Assembly (NCBI RefSeq): GCF_901709675.1
Contig: NC_051098.1
Coordinates: forward strand, 13,421,918 to 13,485,917
Source: Syngnathus acus
Lineage: Eukaryota; Chordata; Actinopteri; Syngnathiformes; Syngnathidae
Direction of reading: 5' to 3'
Length of the DNA: 64,000 bases
In this document: positions 63,164 to 64,000 of the stretch, piece by piece
Layout of the letters: each line of letters starts with the position of its first letter
How positions within the stretch are numbered: position 1 is the stretch's first letter
The notes under the pieces: generated by a model
Told to the model about the DNA's origin: nothing
Databases searched by the model: none
The model's input: the letters and a program-made list of their open reading frames with translations, nothing else
Program-made: the position numbers and the translations under genes

Positions 63164-63966
63164 TCAACAAGTCAGTAGCGGACTGTGGATGCCCCTCCAG
63201 ATCTTCTTCACCTGCTGGGGGGACCGGCGGTGGACTAAGATCAAATTCTTGTAGACGCACAGATTCTCGCGATCTCTCTCTCGGATGTCGAAGGTGTGGA
63301 AGCCACCGTGGGCCTGCGGCGAGACCCCCAGGGCGTTGAAGCACATGCCGATGTAGACGTCGTCGATGGGGAAGAAGGGAATGGCTCCGCAGGCGGAATA
63401 GAGCGGTCGCAGTAAGGCCCCGGAGATGACGAAGCCGCCGCCGCCTACGTAGGCCGGGTAGGGTCCTTTGTAGAAGCTCGTGGGGATGAAGTACTTGCTC
63501 TTGGGGTCCCGAAGAGGTCTCGCTGTTTTTATCACGTGTCCGGTGTACAAGCGAGAGGCCTTGGAAGAATCCAGAGAGCTGAGGTAGCTCAGGAGGGCCG
63601 GGGTGTTGACGATGACGTCGTCGTCCCCGCTGAAGACGAAGGAGACTCGTGGACACCTTTCCAGGGTCCACCGGAGGAAGGCGTTCATCTTGAGGGTCAG
63701 GTTGAGGAGAGAATCGTGGAAGTCAGCCTGCAAGATGTCGCCGTAACGCTCGGCTTCGAACCTGAGCCAGCGATGCCAACTTAGCACTCAGCTTTTCAGA
63801 CAACCTTTAAAGTACTTGGCAATGTAATTTGAAATGTTGACAGCACTGACCTGACTAGCGCACTGATGTCTGGGTCATCTAGCGAGGAGGCACCCAACAG
63901 GAAGGCCGTCCTCACGTGTAGGCCGCCGTCATGAAGGTACTCCCGGCCCCAGGTGTCACGCACCGC
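63164..63966 (-). CDS. b3gnt8: Beta-1,3-N-acetylglucosaminyltransferase, B3GNT8-like (3' part)
   Basis: A Golgi type II membrane enzyme of glycosyltransferase family 31 that adds GlcNAc in beta-1,3 linkage to extend polylactosamine chains. Two exons lie in the window, 63851-63966 and 63164-63761, joined in phase 2; the membrane anchor and stem are off the right edge. The first exon opens AVRDTWGREYLHDGG, the family (I/V)R.(S/T)WG motif. The second carries the metal-binding DxD region (FSGDDDV), YPAYVGGGGFVISG, PIDDVYIGMC and a tail SPQAHGGFHTF..PLLTC that aligns best with human B3GNT8. B3GNT8 adjoins BCKDHA in human. Human B3GNT8 is coded by a single exon, so the introns here are a difference worth noting. 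Confidence 0.87.
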
Positions 63967-64000
63967 CTGTATGAAGCAAATCAAGTGCCAAAAAAAACTA

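Overview
This is vertebrate nuclear DNA, almost certainly from a ray-finned (probably percomorph) fish. Genes are split into many short exons by compact introns with GT-AG borders, simple repeats are abundant, and the gene content matches human chromosome 19q13. All identifications come from reading spliced exons and recalling protein families. No database search was run.

Layout. 0-3 kb: the first coding exon and intron of a ryanodine receptor gene (ryr1, minus strand), whose body lies off the left edge. 4.0-5.1 kb: two candidate minus-strand exons I cannot identify. 6.3-13.4 kb: complete rasgrp4 (17 exons, plus strand). 14.3-25.2 kb: complete hnrnpul1 (15 exons, minus strand), converging on rasgrp4, with a full-length piggyBac transposon in intron 8. 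26.0-31.1 kb: two more, unrelated piggyBac-type genes side by side. 31.2-32.8 kb: a diverged tandem copy of the hnrnpul1 promoter and first three exons. 33.4-34.5 kb: opa3 (minus). 39.4-44.4 kb: ppp1r13l (iASPP, plus). 47-55 kb: tmem91-like SynDIG-family gene (plus), with probable non-coding 5' exons. 57.5-62.2 kb: exosc5 (minus) and bckdha (plus), head to head. 63.2 kb to the end: 3' exons of b3gnt8 (minus).

The conserved genes are mostly housekeeping or signalling: Ras activation (rasgrp4), RNA processing (hnrnpul1), RNA decay (exosc5), mitochondrial form and metabolism (opa3, bckdha), p53 inhibition (ppp1r13l) and glycan extension (b3gnt8). They form a conserved neighbourhood, not an operon or pathway.

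The unusual part is 19.7-32.8 kb. The hnrnpul1 5' end was tandemly duplicated, and three different piggyBac lineages sit in or between the copies, all on the same strand as the host gene. The intronic one has intact catalytic residues and a splice acceptor in frame with the preceding hnrnpul1 exon, so a host-transposase fusion is possible on paper. The middle one is a spliced 548-residue gene that has lost two of three catalytic aspartates yet stays open, as expected of a domesticated transposase. The truncated hnrnpul1 copy keeps all its splice sites, exon phases and SAP domain.
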